Source: JBBQXY01 sp038209195
Lineage (GTDB): Bacteria; Chloroflexota; Ktedonobacteria; Ktedonobacterales; Ktedonobacteraceae
Length of the DNA stretch: 48,603 nt
Assembly: GCA_038209195.1 (NCBI GenBank)
Contig: JBBQXY010000023.1
Coordinates: 1 to 48,603 of the forward strand
Direction: 5' to 3'
In this document: piece by piece, positions 25,048 through 33,334 of the stretch
Position numbering within the stretch: position 1 is the first letter of the stretch
Layout: every line of letters starts with the position of its first letter
The notes under the pieces: generated by a model
Seen by the model: the letters and a program-made list of their open reading frames with translations, nothing else
Database searches by the model: none
What the model was told of the DNA's origin: nothing
Translations under genes and position numbers: made by a program

Positions 25048-26130
25048 ATGTCATCCTTACCACAACATTCTCTCTTTTATGACCTGGGCATCCATCGAGT
25101 GCTTGACCCACCAGGCACATTACCACAACCAGCCTGGAAACTGGATAATACACCACAAGCCAAGGCCACCGAGACACTCATCAACGTGCAAAAGCTACAT
25201 ATAGACTCCGCCAGCTTCACCCAGATTGCACATGCATGCAAATATGAACCCGCGAGCATGCGCACCCATATTATGGATATTATAGCAAGGCGAGGAAAAA
25301 TGCATAATCCCGTCACAGGTTCTGGTGGTGTTCTGCTGGGAACAATTGAGCAACTGGACGAAGCCTATGGGAAAATGCACAACCTGACTATAGGAGATAC
25401 CATCGTCAGCCTGACCTCCTTGAGTTGGCTACCGCTCCACCTTGAGCAAATACACGCCATCCACCTTGACCGTTCCGAGCTAGAAGTCACAGGCAAAGCC
25501 ATAATTTTTCGCAGCAATCCCCTAGCAACACTCCCCGCAGACCTCCCACAAGCAATCGTTGTCCCGGCGCTGGATGTCGCGGGTGCTCCTGCTCGCGTCG
25601 CCACCATGGTCATGGCCGGTCAACAGGTCACCGTGTTGGGCGCAGGCGGCGCTGCTGGCCTCCTCACACTATGCGCGCTTCGTCAAAAGCTCGGTCACAG
25701 TGGCCAGCTCATCGCCATTGAATATAGTGACAAGGCATTGCAGGACATCGCCAGCCTAGACGTGGCCAATGTGCTCCTTCGTGGTGATGCAACCCGCCCT
25801 TTAGAGCTCATCGAGCAACTACAGAACGCCTACCCCGAACTTGATTACCCGTCCGATCTCACCATCAATGTTGTCAATGTACCCAACACTGAATTCGCTA
25901 GCATCCTACTCACAAAACCGGATGGTCGTATCCTGTTCTTCAGTATGGGCACCAGCTTTACCATTGCCGCATTGGGCGCCGAAGGCATGGCCCGACAGGT
26001 CGAGATGCATATCGGTAATGGCTATATGCCAGATCATGGTAAGGTCGCCATTCAGTTACTACGTGACTTTCCAAAGTTACGCACTATCTTTACCCGACGC
26101 TTTAGTCCAGCAGGAACAGTGTACGAATGA
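25048..26130 (+). CDS. kdd: L-erythro-3,5-diaminohexanoate dehydrogenase
   Basis: The 360-residue NAD(P)-dependent enzyme of lysine fermentation oxidises and deaminates 3,5-diaminohexanoate to 5-amino-3-oxohexanoate. Recognised from the family segments RGKMHNPVTGSGGVLLG, VSLTSLSWLPL, the nucleotide-binding strand VTVLGAGGAAGLLTL (about 192-206), NVVNVPNTE and FFSMGTSFT. ATG 25048 has TAGGAG upstream. The stop overlaps the KamB-like start by four bases (ATGA), so the two are translationally coupled. Other pathway genes (kamA, kamD, kamE, kce, kal) are not in this window. Confidence 0.87.
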   Translation: MSSLPQHSLFYDLGIHRVLDPPGTLPQPAWKLDNTPQAKATETLINVQKLHIDSASFTQIAHACKYEPASMRTHIMDIIARRGKMHNPVTGSGGVLLGTIEQLDEAYGKMHNLTIGDTIVSLTSLSWLPLHLEQIHAIHLDRSELEVTGKAIIFRSNPLATLPADLPQAIVVPALDVAGAPARVATMVMAGQQVTVLGAGGAAGLLTLCALRQKLGHSGQLIAIEYSDKALQDIASLDVANVLLRGDATRPLELIEQLQNAYPELDYPSDLTINVVNVPNTEFASILLTKPDGRILFFSMGTSFTIAALGAEGMARQVEMHIGNGYMPDHGKVAIQLLRDFPKLRTIFTRRFSPAGTVYE

Positions 26131-27230
26131 TGACTTCTCTTGCCTCCATCATTGCCAATGCCAACATCCACCGCCTCGCCCTGATTGGCCTCTCAAAAAA
26201 CGTGGGCAAAACTACCACCACCAATTACTTACTCGAGACTCTACTGAACGAACAGTTCTATCAAGCGAGGGAATTAGCTATAACATCATTGGGCCTGGAT
26301 GGCGAAGCCAGCGATGCTCTGACCGGACTTCCTAAACCACGGTATGTGCCAGCAGCAGGCCTCTTAATCGCCACTACCGCTGATCTGTTACGTCAAGCAG
26401 AAAGTGATGGCGCACAATTCGAACATCTCGCGCTCTTATCTGGCAGAACCGCTTTAGGGCCAGTCATCCTTGCTCGCGTCCTACAACCAGGACGCGTTAT
26501 GCTCGCTGGACCTACATTGTTACGCGACCTGCGTTATACATTCGCCCAATTCCAAAGCTATGGTGCACGCTTGAGCATTATTGATGGCGCGATTAATCGC
26601 TTGGGCGCGGCTGCCGTAACCGATGCCTGTATCGTCTGTACTGGTGCCAGCGTTGGTGCCACGCCAGAGCTTGTTGCGCGCAGAACCGCCAATGTACTCA
26701 CCCTCCTATCAACACCACAAACAGCATTGACAGATGCCTATAGGAAGCTCCATCCTCAGGCTCGCTTACTCACCTTCGCCTCAGATGACAACGAATCATT
26801 CAATGCGCAGACCATAACAATTTATGCAGGCTCCATAGAACCTGCTGCCGAGGCACACTGGATTGTCGAGAGTTTGCAAGGTAAACAAACCATGCAAAAT
26901 CCCGTCTATTTCCTGCGTGGTGCTTTAACCGAAGAACTCACCAGAGAGCTCTTGACACAGTTACCCTTGTCACCTCCTGCTAAAGCAGCAGAACTTATCG
27001 TCAGCGATGGCACAAAGATTTTTTGTCACTCTGTTGTCTTACAACGACTCTCCGCTAGGGGACTACACATAAGGGTAGCCAATGCTATCCGTATCCTGGC
27101 AATAACCATCAATCCTTATGCGCCAGAATATCTCTGTTCTCCGCGGCATTTACTTGATGCTCTCGTGAAAGAATTGTCAGCACCGCATCCTCTCATACTC
27201 GATGTCGTTTCAGGCCTCCATTTCCCATGA
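26127..27230 (+). CDS. P-loop protein resembling lysine 5,6-aminomutase reactivase subunit KamB
   Basis: The 367-residue protein has P-loop GLSKNVGKTTTTNYLL (22-37). Then come SLGLDGEASDALTG, KPRYVPAAGLLIATT, RTALGPVILARV and LSIIDGAINRLGAAAVTDA. Proteins with this P-loop and DGA-x-x-R segment occur next to kdd and aminomutase genes in lysine fermenters, where one is called KamB and thought to help reactivate the B12-dependent lysine 5,6-aminomutase. I assign it mostly from coupling to kdd and motif memory, so the role is moderately sure. The C-terminal third (from about 260) has no recognised motif. Confidence 0.6.
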   Translation: MMTSLASIIANANIHRLALIGLSKNVGKTTTTNYLLETLLNEQFYQARELAITSLGLDGEASDALTGLPKPRYVPAAGLLIATTADLLRQAESDGAQFEHLALLSGRTALGPVILARVLQPGRVMLAGPTLLRDLRYTFAQFQSYGARLSIIDGAINRLGAAAVTDACIVCTGASVGATPELVARRTANVLTLLSTPQTALTDAYRKLHPQARLLTFASDDNESFNAQTITIYAGSIEPAAEAHWIVESLQGKQTMQNPVYFLRGALTEELTRELLTQLPLSPPAKAAELIVSDGTKIFCHSVVLQRLSARGLHIRVANAIRILAITINPYAPEYLCSPRHLLDALVKELSAPHPLILDVVSGLHFP

Positions 27231-27397
27231 CAATTGCTCTAGATGAGTCGTAATCAACGCACACCGCGTATACACTATAGCGAGACGATCCCAAATGACT
27301 CATCCCACTACAACATCATTGCGCAACTATACCAACCTCTGCCCAAAATGCTAGAATATTGCATGTGGTAAAGATAGAGAAGGGAGATTACATTTCT

Positions 27398-27796
27398 ATG
27401 ACCATAAACTTAGCTACCATGAAACAACGACTCTTGGCAAAGCAAGCTGAACTGCAACAGAATATAGACAGTTTGACCGAGGCCCATCCCACTCCGGTTG
27501 GAACTATTGAGGCCGGTGATGGTTCAAAGGAGTTTGAAGACGTGGCTATTGACTTCTTGGAGACACAAAAGGAACAGTCGCTGGAAGTCAATTCACGCTC
27601 CTTACTTTCCGAGGTGCAGGATGCTCTGCAACGTATCACCGATGGCACCTACGGCATATGCGTCGTCTGCGGAGAACCCATTCCTGAGAAACGTCTGGAA
27701 GCCATTCCATGGGCAGCGCGTTGTATAAAAGACGAGGAACAGCTAGAACAGAGAAACCTCAGCGTCACAGAAACATACGATGCTGACCTGAACTAG
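27398..27796 (+). CDS. DksA/TraR-type zinc finger protein lacking the fourth zinc cysteine
   Basis: The protein has 132 residues from ATG 27398, with AGGGAG upstream. An in-frame TTG at 27359 has no ribosome site. A coiled-coil-forming N-terminal helix pair (TMKQRLLAKQAELQQNIDSL) leads to DLLE-like VAIDFLETQKEQSLEVNSR and the finger CVVCGEPIPEKRLEAIPWA followed by RCIKDEEQ. The usual pattern is C-x2-C-x17-C-x2-C; here the fourth position is Asp. DksA-like proteins enter the RNA polymerase secondary channel and modulate transcription with ppGpp, while TraR/YteA types vary. It is the first gene before lspA and the RluA-type gene, a common neighbourhood. Confidence 0.88.
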   Translation: MTINLATMKQRLLAKQAELQQNIDSLTEAHPTPVGTIEAGDGSKEFEDVAIDFLETQKEQSLEVNSRSLLSEVQDALQRITDGTYGICVVCGEPIPEKRLEAIPWAARCIKDEEQLEQRNLSVTETYDADLN

Positions 27797-27906
27797 CCAT
27801 AACTGACATCACCACAAAGACGTTCATCTCCTTTCCAAACCGTAGTAAATCAGGTACAATACAAACACCTATTCAACTAGCGCAATGGAAAGGAAATGAA
27901 CATACC

Positions 27907-28497
27907 GTGTCGGTCAAAAAAGCTCGTAGAAATGATGTCCTGGCACTCCTGACAGTCATTGTAGTGATTGTCCTGGATCAATGGACGAAAAATTTGGTGG
28001 TGCAGCAGTTAAGCCCACCTGAAAGCCACCCGCCGCTACCACTGATCGGGCCGTATCTCTCTATATTCTATATACAGAATGCAGGCGCGGCCTTTAGCAT
28101 GTTTGCCAATACCTATGTACTCGCGTTCTTGATCGCTGCGGCAGTCTGTCTGATCGCTTTTTTGTATGCACGTATGATTAACAACGGCCCTTTACTGCTC
28201 AAGTTCATTTTCGGCATGATCATTGGTGGTGCGGCCGGTAATCTAATCGATCGCGCTATACGCGGTGGGCGAGTCGTTGACTTCATTTTCTTTCGCATTC
28301 CTGCTATAGGATTCAATTTTGCTATTTTCAATATCGCTGATGCCTCCATCTCTGTAGGCGTTTTTTTGCTCTTCATTTTTATCTTGGTTGGAGGGCTCCG
28401 CAAACCTCACCCTGAAACAAAAAGCGAAGAAGAAATACTAGCACCAGTAAAGAAGAGCGGTGTCCTCCGCTCCACGGAGCAAGATGCACAACCTTGA
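27907..28497 (+). CDS. lspA: Lipoprotein signal peptidase (signal peptidase II)
   Basis: The 196-residue inner-membrane aspartyl protease removes signal peptides from prolipoproteins. Four hydrophobic segments are visible. Conserved boxes are VLDQWTKNLV near the N-terminus, FYIQNAGAAFSMF, GGAAGNLIDRAIRGGRVVDF and FAIFNIADASISVG. The catalytic Asps lie in NLIDR and NIADA. The start is GTG 27907 with AAAGGAAA upstream; a nearby ATG at 27896 is out of frame. A basic/acidic cytosolic tail of about 35 residues follows the last membrane segment. The stop overlaps the next gene. Confidence 0.95.
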   Translation: MSVKKARRNDVLALLTVIVVIVLDQWTKNLVVQQLSPPESHPPLPLIGPYLSIFYIQNAGAAFSMFANTYVLAFLIAAAVCLIAFLYARMINNGPLLLKFIFGMIIGGAAGNLIDRAIRGGRVVDFIFFRIPAIGFNFAIFNIADASISVGVFLLFIFILVGGLRKPHPETKSEEEILAPVKKSGVLRSTEQDAQP

Positions 28498-29434
28498 TAT
28501 TTCCCAACCAGAGCAATCACTCAAATGGAACATCACCGAAGAGCATGTAGGAACGCGGCTTGATCGCTTCCTCGTCTCGATGCTCACTGCAACGTCACGC
28601 ACAACAGTCCAACAACTGATTAGCGACGGGGGAATACTCGTCAATGAACGTACCAGTAAGCCCGGCTATGTGTTAAGGAATGGCGATGAGGTAGAAGTGT
28701 CTTCCACTACAGCCAAGCCCGCAGCGAGCACGGTTGCACCACACCTCTTGCCCCTCGATATTGTCTATGAAGATGATGACTTACTGGTTATCAACAAACA
28801 GGCTGGCATGGTGGTTCATCCAGCGGCTGGACATGCCGACGATACACTCGTGAACGCCTTGCTGGCACGCTACCCTGCTCTACAAGATGCGGAAGGAGAT
28901 CGCCCCGGCATCGTTCATCGCCTCGATCGCGATACTTCAGGCCTGATCATTGTCGCTAAAAATTTGCCTACTCAGGCCGCTCTGATCGAGCAGATGAAGC
29001 GGCACGAGATCACAAAACGCTACCTGGCCCTCGTAGAAGGGAACGTTTCACTCGATCATGGCAGCATCGATGCTCCCATTGGACGCGATCAGCGCCATCG
29101 CCAGAAAATGGCCGTCACTGCCGTAGGTAGCAGAGAGGCTATCACCCACTTCCATGTGCTAGAGCGTTTCCAACGCCATACACTGTTACTCGTGCAGTTG
29201 GAAACTGGACGCACACACCAGATTCGCGTGCATTTGCAAGCTATAGGCCACCCTGTCGTCGGCGACCCCGTCTATGGGTCAGGGCATACCAATCCCCATA
29301 TTCCCTTGCATCGTCAGTTTCTCCACGCCTCCCAACTCTCTTTTACGCATCCTATCACAGGCATCCTATTGAATCTTGAGGCACCTTTGCCCGCTGACCT
29401 GGATTTTGTGTTGCACCAGAATCTTTCTCTATAG
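28484..29434 (+). CDS. rluD: RluA-family 23S rRNA pseudouridine synthase (RluD type)
   Basis: The protein has 316 residues from ATG 28484 (GGAG 5 bases upstream). An in-frame GTG at 28460 lies deeper in lspA. The S4 RNA-binding domain comes first (GTRLDRFLVSML, then SDGGILVNERTSKPGY), followed by the catalytic domain with the RluA signature HRLDRDTSGLIIVAK, whose Asp is the nucleophile. LETGRTHQIRVHLQAIGHPV closes the core. The N-terminal S4 domain and length fit RluD, which modifies helix 69, but specificity is inferred. It overlaps lspA by 14 bases, so the two are co-expressed. Confidence 0.9.
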   Translation: MHNLDISQPEQSLKWNITEEHVGTRLDRFLVSMLTATSRTTVQQLISDGGILVNERTSKPGYVLRNGDEVEVSSTTAKPAASTVAPHLLPLDIVYEDDDLLVINKQAGMVVHPAAGHADDTLVNALLARYPALQDAEGDRPGIVHRLDRDTSGLIIVAKNLPTQAALIEQMKRHEITKRYLALVEGNVSLDHGSIDAPIGRDQRHRQKMAVTAVGSREAITHFHVLERFQRHTLLLVQLETGRTHQIRVHLQAIGHPVVGDPVYGSGHTNPHIPLHRQFLHASQLSFTHPITGILLNLEAPLPADLDFVLHQNLSL

Positions 29435-29833
29435 TCCCTTGCCAAAAATACCTTCGTCGGCTATACTATCTACAGAGCAACAATCAACACCTTCTTAGTG
29501 ACAACCTACCAGTGCTCTCTACTAATCGTTGCTTAGCTCAATTCTGCACTAGCAACCCGACTTCTTTGACTCCAAAATCATTGCTACTACCAATATGGGC
29601 TATTTTCGATGTGATTCTTTGTGTTTCCACGAAAGTTGCTGTACATTACGTTCTGTGCAATGAACAGCCCAGATGGAAACTCTGTTCTATATTGCGTGTT
29701 TTAAAATTGTTTTAAAATAAGTGGAATTGATGTGGGGTGGGGTAGTGGAGGAGGATTCCTCCGGCCAATTGCCGGTATTTCTTCAATTGAGGAAACAGTG
29801 GCTTTTACCCGTGAGGAAAGGAGAAAACAAAAT
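29435..29833 (+). other. Non-coding interval before the membrane-anchored hypothetical gene
   Basis: About 400 bases. TTTTAAAAT occurs twice in tandem near 29699-29718, and a TTGCG-type -35 just before could pair with TAAAAT as a weak promoter. Two short dyads follow (GGAGGATTCCTCC and CCGGC/GCCGG), then the ribosome site. A 67-codon frame at 29512-29715 has no gene-like features. Confidence 0.35.
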
Positions 29834-30670
29834 ATGCCAGTGCTAGATTCAACCGATCGCATTGCGCCGCGTAGTGTTTTACGGCATCGCCCCATTGGGG
29901 GGAATAGTGCCTATACAGGAAAACGTTCACAAACAACAATCTCAACACCTATGGTGAAACGGGCCTCTCGGCCCCAGCCACAAATAGCTGAAACGCCGCT
30001 GCCAGCGGATGAGGCTGCGGTAGATGAATTGCAGGACGAAACAGATGACGATGAGGGCGGAAATGATAGTGAAGATGATGACGATGGGGCTGCGAAAACG
30101 CATCTTCAAATTCCAGTAAGGCGTGTCAATACCACCACAACAGCGAAGACTCTGCCTAGGACTCCATTCCCGGGTGCCCCGTCTCATAAGCGTTTCTTTT
30201 TGCGCAATGCCCATCCACTCCTGTACCTTGGCATCGGTATGTTGGGCATGCTCGTATTATGGACCGTTCTGGTAAGTTTCATCTCTTGGTATAGTACAAC
30301 CATGGATGATGTACACTACGGTCGGCCTCGTACCTATCAGGTAGATCAGTACGTCGGTCATAACGAGTCCCCTGGAAATCCCAGCCATTTTATCGCCATA
30401 AACCTGCATGGTCACATCGAAGTCATCGAATTCCCCGGCGGTGATGCTTCACATGCACGCATCTTCCTGGGACCACAACTGTTTACCTCCAATAGCGATC
30501 TTGTTGTCGTCACATTACGCTTCGTAGATGTCAACGGCGATCATAAACCAGATATGGTTGTTAACTTCCAAGGCTCACAAGTCGTGTTTATCAACGACCA
30601 GGGAACTTACCGTCCACTTAGCGCAAATGAACGTCCTGCGGTAGAGCAGTTTTTACAGCAGCATCCCTGA
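29834..30670 (+). CDS. Hypothetical single-pass membrane protein with VCBS/FG-GAP-like calcium-loop motif
   Basis: The protein has 278 residues from ATG 29834 with AAAGGAG upstream. A longer frame from 29732 lacks support. The N-terminal 115 residues are hydrophilic and very acidic in the middle (DETDDDEGGNDSEDDDDG). One strong membrane segment follows near 130-155 (LLYLGIGMLGMLVLWTVLVS), then an extracytoplasmic C-terminal domain. The domain holds VDVNGDHKPDMVVNFQG, an FG-GAP/VCBS-type Asp-rich loop seen in beta-propeller and surface proteins, though only one repeat is clear. I do not recognise the family. The 3' end overlaps the convergent hydrolase by 53 bases. Confidence 0.75.
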   Translation: MPVLDSTDRIAPRSVLRHRPIGGNSAYTGKRSQTTISTPMVKRASRPQPQIAETPLPADEAAVDELQDETDDDEGGNDSEDDDDGAAKTHLQIPVRRVNTTTTAKTLPRTPFPGAPSHKRFFLRNAHPLLYLGIGMLGMLVLWTVLVSFISWYSTTMDDVHYGRPRTYQVDQYVGHNESPGNPSHFIAINLHGHIEVIEFPGGDASHARIFLGPQLFTSNSDLVVVTLRFVDVNGDHKPDMVVNFQGSQVVFINDQGTYRPLSANERPAVEQFLQQHP

Positions 30671-31499
30671 TCGTCCCAGCGATAAACTCTTGACAGAGTC
30701 GGAACACTTCCTCTTGTTCAACTCCCATAGTTATGACGTGGTCAGACCGTTCAAGCCAGTGCAAAAATTTAGGCAGGGCAGCCGTTGCTTGGTGATAAAT
30801 TTCCTCGGCACACGCTGGCTTGACGGTCTGGTCTTGTTTACTCTGAATGATACACAGCGGCGAACGAACATACTTTAAGCGTCTCCGGGCGATAGCCGTG
30901 ATACGCATCAGTTCATCAATTGCAGGTACAGGTATACGCACCATGCGCTTAAGGTGCGCTACTACTTGCGCATCTGAGAAATCAATCGTTGCCGCTGGAT
31001 CGCGCAACCGCGCTTGCGCCAACGTCTTTTCTTGCACCTTTGGGTTGCTGAAATCTAGCATTTGCAGTGGGTAGAACCACTTGATAAAGTAGCGCGCAAT
31101 AGGCAATGCCATCATCTGCCAGCCCCCTTCAAAGCGACTTGGAGTTGACATAACAATCAATCCATCTATTTCATCTGCGTGTCGTTCAGCCAGTAGGAGG
31201 GAGATCACACCGCCCATCGATAGTCCAGCTATAAATACGTAGGGATACTGTGCAAGGGTAGCCAACCCCTCTTCCGCTGCGGTCAACCATTGCTTACGAG
31301 TTACATGTAAGAGTTCATCTGTATTACCACCGTGGCCTGGCAGACATAGACCATAGACACGGATATTATGCTGCGCCAATGCTTCGCCCAATCCACGCAT
31401 TTCGGCAGGAGTGCCACTGAAGCCGTGAATAAGCAAACAGGCGATATGAGACTTCTCTGGGCCAAGAAAAAAGGCCGCGTTCTGCTCCCGTGCATTCAT
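30618..31499 (-). CDS. Alpha/beta hydrolase, carboxylesterase/monoacylglycerol-lipase type
   Basis: The 293-residue protein carries CLLIHGFSGTPAEMRGLGEA (oxyanion HGF-G), nucleophile elbow GLSMGG (Ser near 96), a cap region and the catalytic His in RSDHVITMGVEQEEVF near the C-terminus. Acid Asp is probably in QSKQDQTV. The pattern is that of Est30-like carboxylesterases. It is cytosolic with no signal peptide. GGGAGG lies 9 bases upstream of ATG 31499. Its last 53 bases overlap the end of the opposite-strand membrane protein gene, an unusually deep convergent overlap. The substrate is unknown. Confidence 0.88.
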   Translation of the reverse strand: MNAREQNAAFFLGPEKSHIACLLIHGFSGTPAEMRGLGEALAQHNIRVYGLCLPGHGGNTDELLHVTRKQWLTAAEEGLATLAQYPYVFIAGLSMGGVISLLLAERHADEIDGLIVMSTPSRFEGGWQMMALPIARYFIKWFYPLQMLDFSNPKVQEKTLAQARLRDPAATIDFSDAQVVAHLKRMVRIPVPAIDELMRITAIARRRLKYVRSPLCIIQSKQDQTVKPACAEEIYHQATAALPKFLHWLERSDHVITMGVEQEEVFRLCQEFIAGTIRDAAVKTALPQDVHLR

Positions 31500-31592
31500 A
31501 ACAAAAAACCTCCCGCCGTGCTACTAATTGTTTTTTCTACCATAGCACGATAGGGGGTAATACATCAAGGCAAGCGTTCTTGCTTCTTGGTG

Positions 31593-31976
31593 TTACTTTT
31601 TTGCACCTTTTTTGTCAGAATGCTTTTTGCTTGCTTTGGGCTCTACCTCTATAATTGGGGCAGCGACTTCGCCAGCAGCCTGCGAAAGAACTGCGCCGAC
31701 CGAAAACCCTACACGCTTGCGAGCAGGAATAGTAATCTGCTTACCGCCGCGAATTGACTTGACCTTGCGCGCTGCAACCTCACGCAGATTCCAGGTACCA
31801 AAACCCATCAAACGTACTTCGTGGCCTTGTGCGACCGAATCGCGCACAACCTCTGTGAAGGCATCAATTACTTTACTGGTCTCTTTCAAGTTCAAACCAG
31901 CCTTAGCGGCGACCTGATGAACCAGTTCATCTTTCCCGACGACATTGGTGTTTTTTTCAGGTGAAACTGTGGTCAT
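31593..31976 (-). CDS. HU/IHF family nucleoid DNA-binding protein
   Basis: The 127-residue protein has an HU core: VGKDELVHQVAAKAGLNLKE, VIDAFTEVVRDSVAQGHEVR and LMGFGTWNLREVAARK. The beta arm follows, with IPARKRVGF at its end. A lysine-rich tail (KASKKHSDKKGAKK) extends beyond the 90-residue standard HU, as in some actinobacterial and chloroflexi HU proteins. It bends DNA and organises the nucleoid. AAGGAG precedes ATG 31976. It lies just beyond the recombinase gene on the same strand, with 174 bases between, and could be an accessory factor for it (speculative). Confidence 0.93.
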   Translation of the reverse strand: MTTVSPEKNTNVVGKDELVHQVAAKAGLNLKETSKVIDAFTEVVRDSVAQGHEVRLMGFGTWNLREVAARKVKSIRGGKQITIPARKRVGFSVGAVLSQAAGEVAAPIIEVEPKASKKHSDKKGAKK

Positions 31977-32150
31977 TTGCTGTGTGACTCCTTATCTATT
32001 TTCAGTAGTATAGGCCAAGCATTCTGCACGTTCCCCATGGTCAAGCCCGCCTAGCTAAACCAGACAAGCTACATACGTGCATTGCTTCCCAAGATGGTGT
32101 CTCCATCCACTTTCACTATACCGAGTCCCACCAAATGCGCATAGGCTGCC

Positions 32151-33095
32151 TTAATATAAATTGTCCGTCAAACCAACCTCAAGCTCATCCAGAATATAAT
32201 GCCGCGCCGTAACCTCAATACTTTTATGGCCAAGGGCAAGCTGAGCCTTGCGGATATCCTTGGAAGCTAGTTGTGTCCCCACGAAACGTCGAAAATCATG
32301 CGGCTTAATATATGCCAGATTGCATTGCTCAGTATAGCGTTTCACAATGTTCCATACCGTCACCTCTGAAATCGGCTCTGCTTTAGGGATGGCTGCTCGT
32401 GTAGTGAAAGAAGTAAAAATATAAGCGGACTGAATAGAGCGATCTGCCAGCCATGCCACAATCAAGTCATGTGCCTCAATGGAGATATGTGCATCCCTTG
32501 GCTCAATATCAGTCTTACCAATGACTTGCAGAACATAGCCTTTGCCTCTTCTTATCATCTGCTCTACTGTCAAAGTAGCCAGTTCGGAGGCTCGTAACCC
32601 CGATGAAGCCAGGGTCGCTAGCAAAGCTCTATCGCGTATTCCCACTAATGTTGTATCATCAGGAGCTTGACATAATCTACGCATATCTTCTGGCGTAATC
32701 CTGGTACGCCCATGCTGCTTGAGCCGATTCTTGAGTGCCTTCACCTTCACCCCATCGACACCTTGAAATTTCAGTGCAATCATCTCACTGACCATATCTT
32801 TAGAGGCAGCCTGCTTGACAATTCTCTTGACCGCACTAATCATCCTATTAATGGTATTTGGTGACATGGCACTCTCCAGAGCTAAATTATCGCGCCACGC
32901 CATGAGCGTCAGTGGACTCAACGGATCCAGCTTCTGCGTTTCAGCAAAAGTAATATACGCCGCCACATCACGCTTATACATCGCCAGCGACGACTCCGCA
33001 AGCTGACCTGCCAACAAATTGCGCACATCAAACACCTGGACATCACTAGGCATCAAATGTCCCATTGCCTCAACGACCGTTAACTCCTCGTCCAT
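32151..33095 (-). CDS. Tyrosine recombinase/integrase (XerC/D-like)
   Basis: The protein has 314 residues from ATG 33095, preceded by AGGAG. An ATG at 33113 lies six codons further out. An N-terminal SAM-like core-binding domain is followed by the catalytic domain with Arg in SSGLRASELATL, Lys in VIGKTD, His-x-x-Arg in HDFRRFVG, His in LGHKSIE and the Tyr nucleophile in TARHYI. All catalytic residues are present. It has the size of XerC/D or small integrases, but no other phage or integron gene is near and I see no attachment site. It is divergent from the HTH/coiled-coil gene and shares an operator region with it. Confidence 0.9.
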   Translation of the reverse strand: MDEELTVVEAMGHLMPSDVQVFDVRNLLAGQLAESSLAMYKRDVAAYITFAETQKLDPLSPLTLMAWRDNLALESAMSPNTINRMISAVKRIVKQAASKDMVSEMIALKFQGVDGVKVKALKNRLKQHGRTRITPEDMRRLCQAPDDTTLVGIRDRALLATLASSGLRASELATLTVEQMIRRGKGYVLQVIGKTDIEPRDAHISIEAHDLIVAWLADRSIQSAYIFTSFTTRAAIPKAEPISEVTVWNIVKRYTEQCNLAYIKPHDFRRFVGTQLASKDIRKAQLALGHKSIEVTARHYILDELEVGLTDNLY

Positions 33096-33148
33096 GGAAT
33101 AAGCTCTCCTCATTTATCCATAATTAAAGCGTCATTTACTTAACCTTT

Positions 33149-33177
33149 ATTATACCGACTTTTTACCCTTTTAGCAA
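33149..33177 (-). promoter_or_regulatory. Promoter of the tyrosine recombinase gene
   Basis: On the minus strand TTGCTA (33172-33177), a 17-base spacer and a consensus TATAAT (33149-33154). The start codon is about 50 bases downstream. Confidence 0.7.
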
Positions 33178-33217
33178 GTGCAAACATTTAGAATTTTTGT
33201 ATAGACATTTTCACAAA

Positions 33218-33274
33218 GTTATCGGTAGCAATAGCCACTACCGATAACATCCATACTGACTATCGCTACCGATA
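33218..33274. repeat. Three-copy CTACCGATA operator cluster between divergent genes
   Basis: GTTATCGGTAG (33218-33228) and CTACCGATAAC (33238-33248) form a perfect 11-bp dyad with a 9-base spacer. A third copy, GCTACCGATA (33265-33274), includes its own short dyad (TATCG-ctac-CGATA, 33261-33274) and ends four bases before the -35 of the HTH/coiled-coil gene. This looks like autoregulation or a partition/recombination site. Confidence 0.8.
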
Positions 33275-33278
33275 TATA

Positions 33279-33307
33279 TTGACGTAGCCCTTCAACTCGC
33301 TTATACT
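33279..33307 (+). promoter_or_regulatory. Promoter of the HTH/coiled-coil gene
   Basis: TTGACG (33279-33284), 17-base spacer, TATACT (33302-33307). The start codon lies 28 bases beyond the -10. Confidence 0.75.
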
Positions 33308-33334
33308 TGACTTCAAAATGTGGGAGCAGACTTT

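Noticed and set aside
29512..29715. 67-codon frame between the RluA-type gene and the membrane protein
   Set aside because: Cys/Leu-rich random-looking sequence without ribosome site. The DNA is better explained as promoter/leader.
32151..33095. Reading the recombinase as a prophage or integron integrase
   Set aside because: No phage structural, cassette or attC-like sequence is near, and no flanking direct repeats were found.
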